This document shows positions 63,470 to 64,000 of a stretch of 64,000 bases of DNA, piece by piece. The stretch is taken from NCBI GenBank assembly GCA_014529385.2, contig CM043962.1, forward strand, positions 149,042,647-149,106,646. Reading direction: 5' to 3'. Positions within the stretch are counted from its first letter, which is position 1, and each line of letters opens with the position of its first letter. The stretch is from Adiantum capillus-veneris. Its lineage: Eukaryota; Streptophyta; Polypodiopsida; Polypodiales; Pteridaceae. Below the pieces are notes generated by a model. That model was not told the origin of the DNA. It saw nothing but the letters and a program-made list of their open reading frames with translations, and did no database searches. Both the position numbers and the translations under genes were made by a program.

Positions 63470-64000
63470 AATGCCCATGAGTTCCTGAAAATGTGCAAAC
63501 CTCTCTGAAGGTAAGCACTTTGTTAGAAGATCAATAGGATTCTCACTAGTGTGAACCTTGGCAAGCTACAATTGTTTGTCCTTGACCACCTTGTGAATGA
63601 AGTGGTACTTCACATTCACATGCTTTGTCTTTGCATGAAACACTAGGTTCTTTGCCAATTGTATAGCACTTTGTCTATCACAATGTACCAGAAGCATCTC
63701 AACACTAATTCCCAAGTCTCCCACTAGAGTACTATCCATATGGCTTCCTTGCAAGATTTCAAAGCTGCAACATATTGAGCCTTTGAAGTAGAGAAGGTAA
63801 TGCAGTCTTGCAAATGATATCGCCACAATGAAACTACACCTCTAGTGAATTCAAAGACATAGCCTAAAGTGGACCTTCTATTGTCCAAATCCCTTGCATA
63901 ATTTGCATTTGTGTAACCCATTACACATGCTTCCTTTCTTCCAAAGAAAATGCTGTACCATTCAAATATCTCATAATCCATTTCACTACCTCCCCATGTT
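63470..64000 (-). pseudogene. Copia RNase H, cut by window edge
   Basis: GYTNANYARDLDNRRSTLGY, ITFSTSKAQYVAALKSCKEA and then, in another frame, RQSAIQLAKNLVFHAKTKHV and KVHTSENPIDLLTKCLP are Ty1-copia RNase H blocks. There is one frameshift near 63750 and one TAG after DKQL. The usual ADY reads ANY, so an acidic residue is lost. The rest of the element lies beyond 64000. Confidence 0.85.

Overview
The window looks like transposon-rich nuclear DNA of a streptophyte plant. Evidence: spliced GT-AG genes, Ty1-copia and Ty3-gypsy LTR retrotransposons primed by plant-type initiator-Met primer binding sites, a chromovirus chromodomain, and very long (CT)n, (GT)n and poly-G tracts. The mix of large gypsy elements, long dinucleotide tracts and an animal-like transposase family would suit a large-genome seedless plant such as a fern, lycophyte or bryophyte. 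That placement is an inference and is weak. I see no prokaryotic genes, rRNA, tRNA genes or CRISPR.

Layout. (1) 1-19.5 kb holds a cluster of non-retroviral genes, all damaged by a few stops or frameshifts. They are: a DDE-transposase-like gene (+), an FCP1-like phosphatase domain (-), a RING-finger/coiled-coil gene (-), a Ulp1 (C48) protease joined through an acidic linker to a second FCP1-like domain (+), and an unrecognised spliced gene (-). A copia element (9696-15297, TSD AAACC) sits in the short divergent interval between the RING gene and the Ulp1-FCP1 gene. ACCGGT/ACTGGT satellite arrays occupy an intron of the transposase gene, the gap after it and an intron of the RING gene. (2) 19.7-24.2 kb holds pieces of at least three LTR elements. 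(3) 24.2-34.8 kb is one chromovirus with about 4.7-kb LTRs and almost no coding interior. It inserted (TSD GCTTT) into an older LTR, and its 3' boundary was later inverted. (4) 34.9-48 kb is a degraded gypsy element with leader, gag, protease, RT, RNase H, integrase and an extra 3' ORF. (5) 48.5-64 kb holds copia LTR remnants, a 1.9-kb inverted repeat, an unrecognised degraded spliced gene, a microsatellite cluster, a coiled-coil retroelement ORF followed by an LTR, and the RNase H end of another copia element.

The most unusual signal is shared by three unrelated gypsy elements. Each carries, in the noncoding DNA downstream of its promoter LTR, spaced copies of its own near-perfect 22-28 bp palindrome. 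The sequence between the copies has diverged far more than the palindrome. In the chromovirus LTR the copies are phased at 150-152 bp. The second main lead is the Ulp1-acidic linker-FCP1 architecture and the possibility that the 1-19.5 kb gene set with its ACCGGT satellites is one large mobile element.
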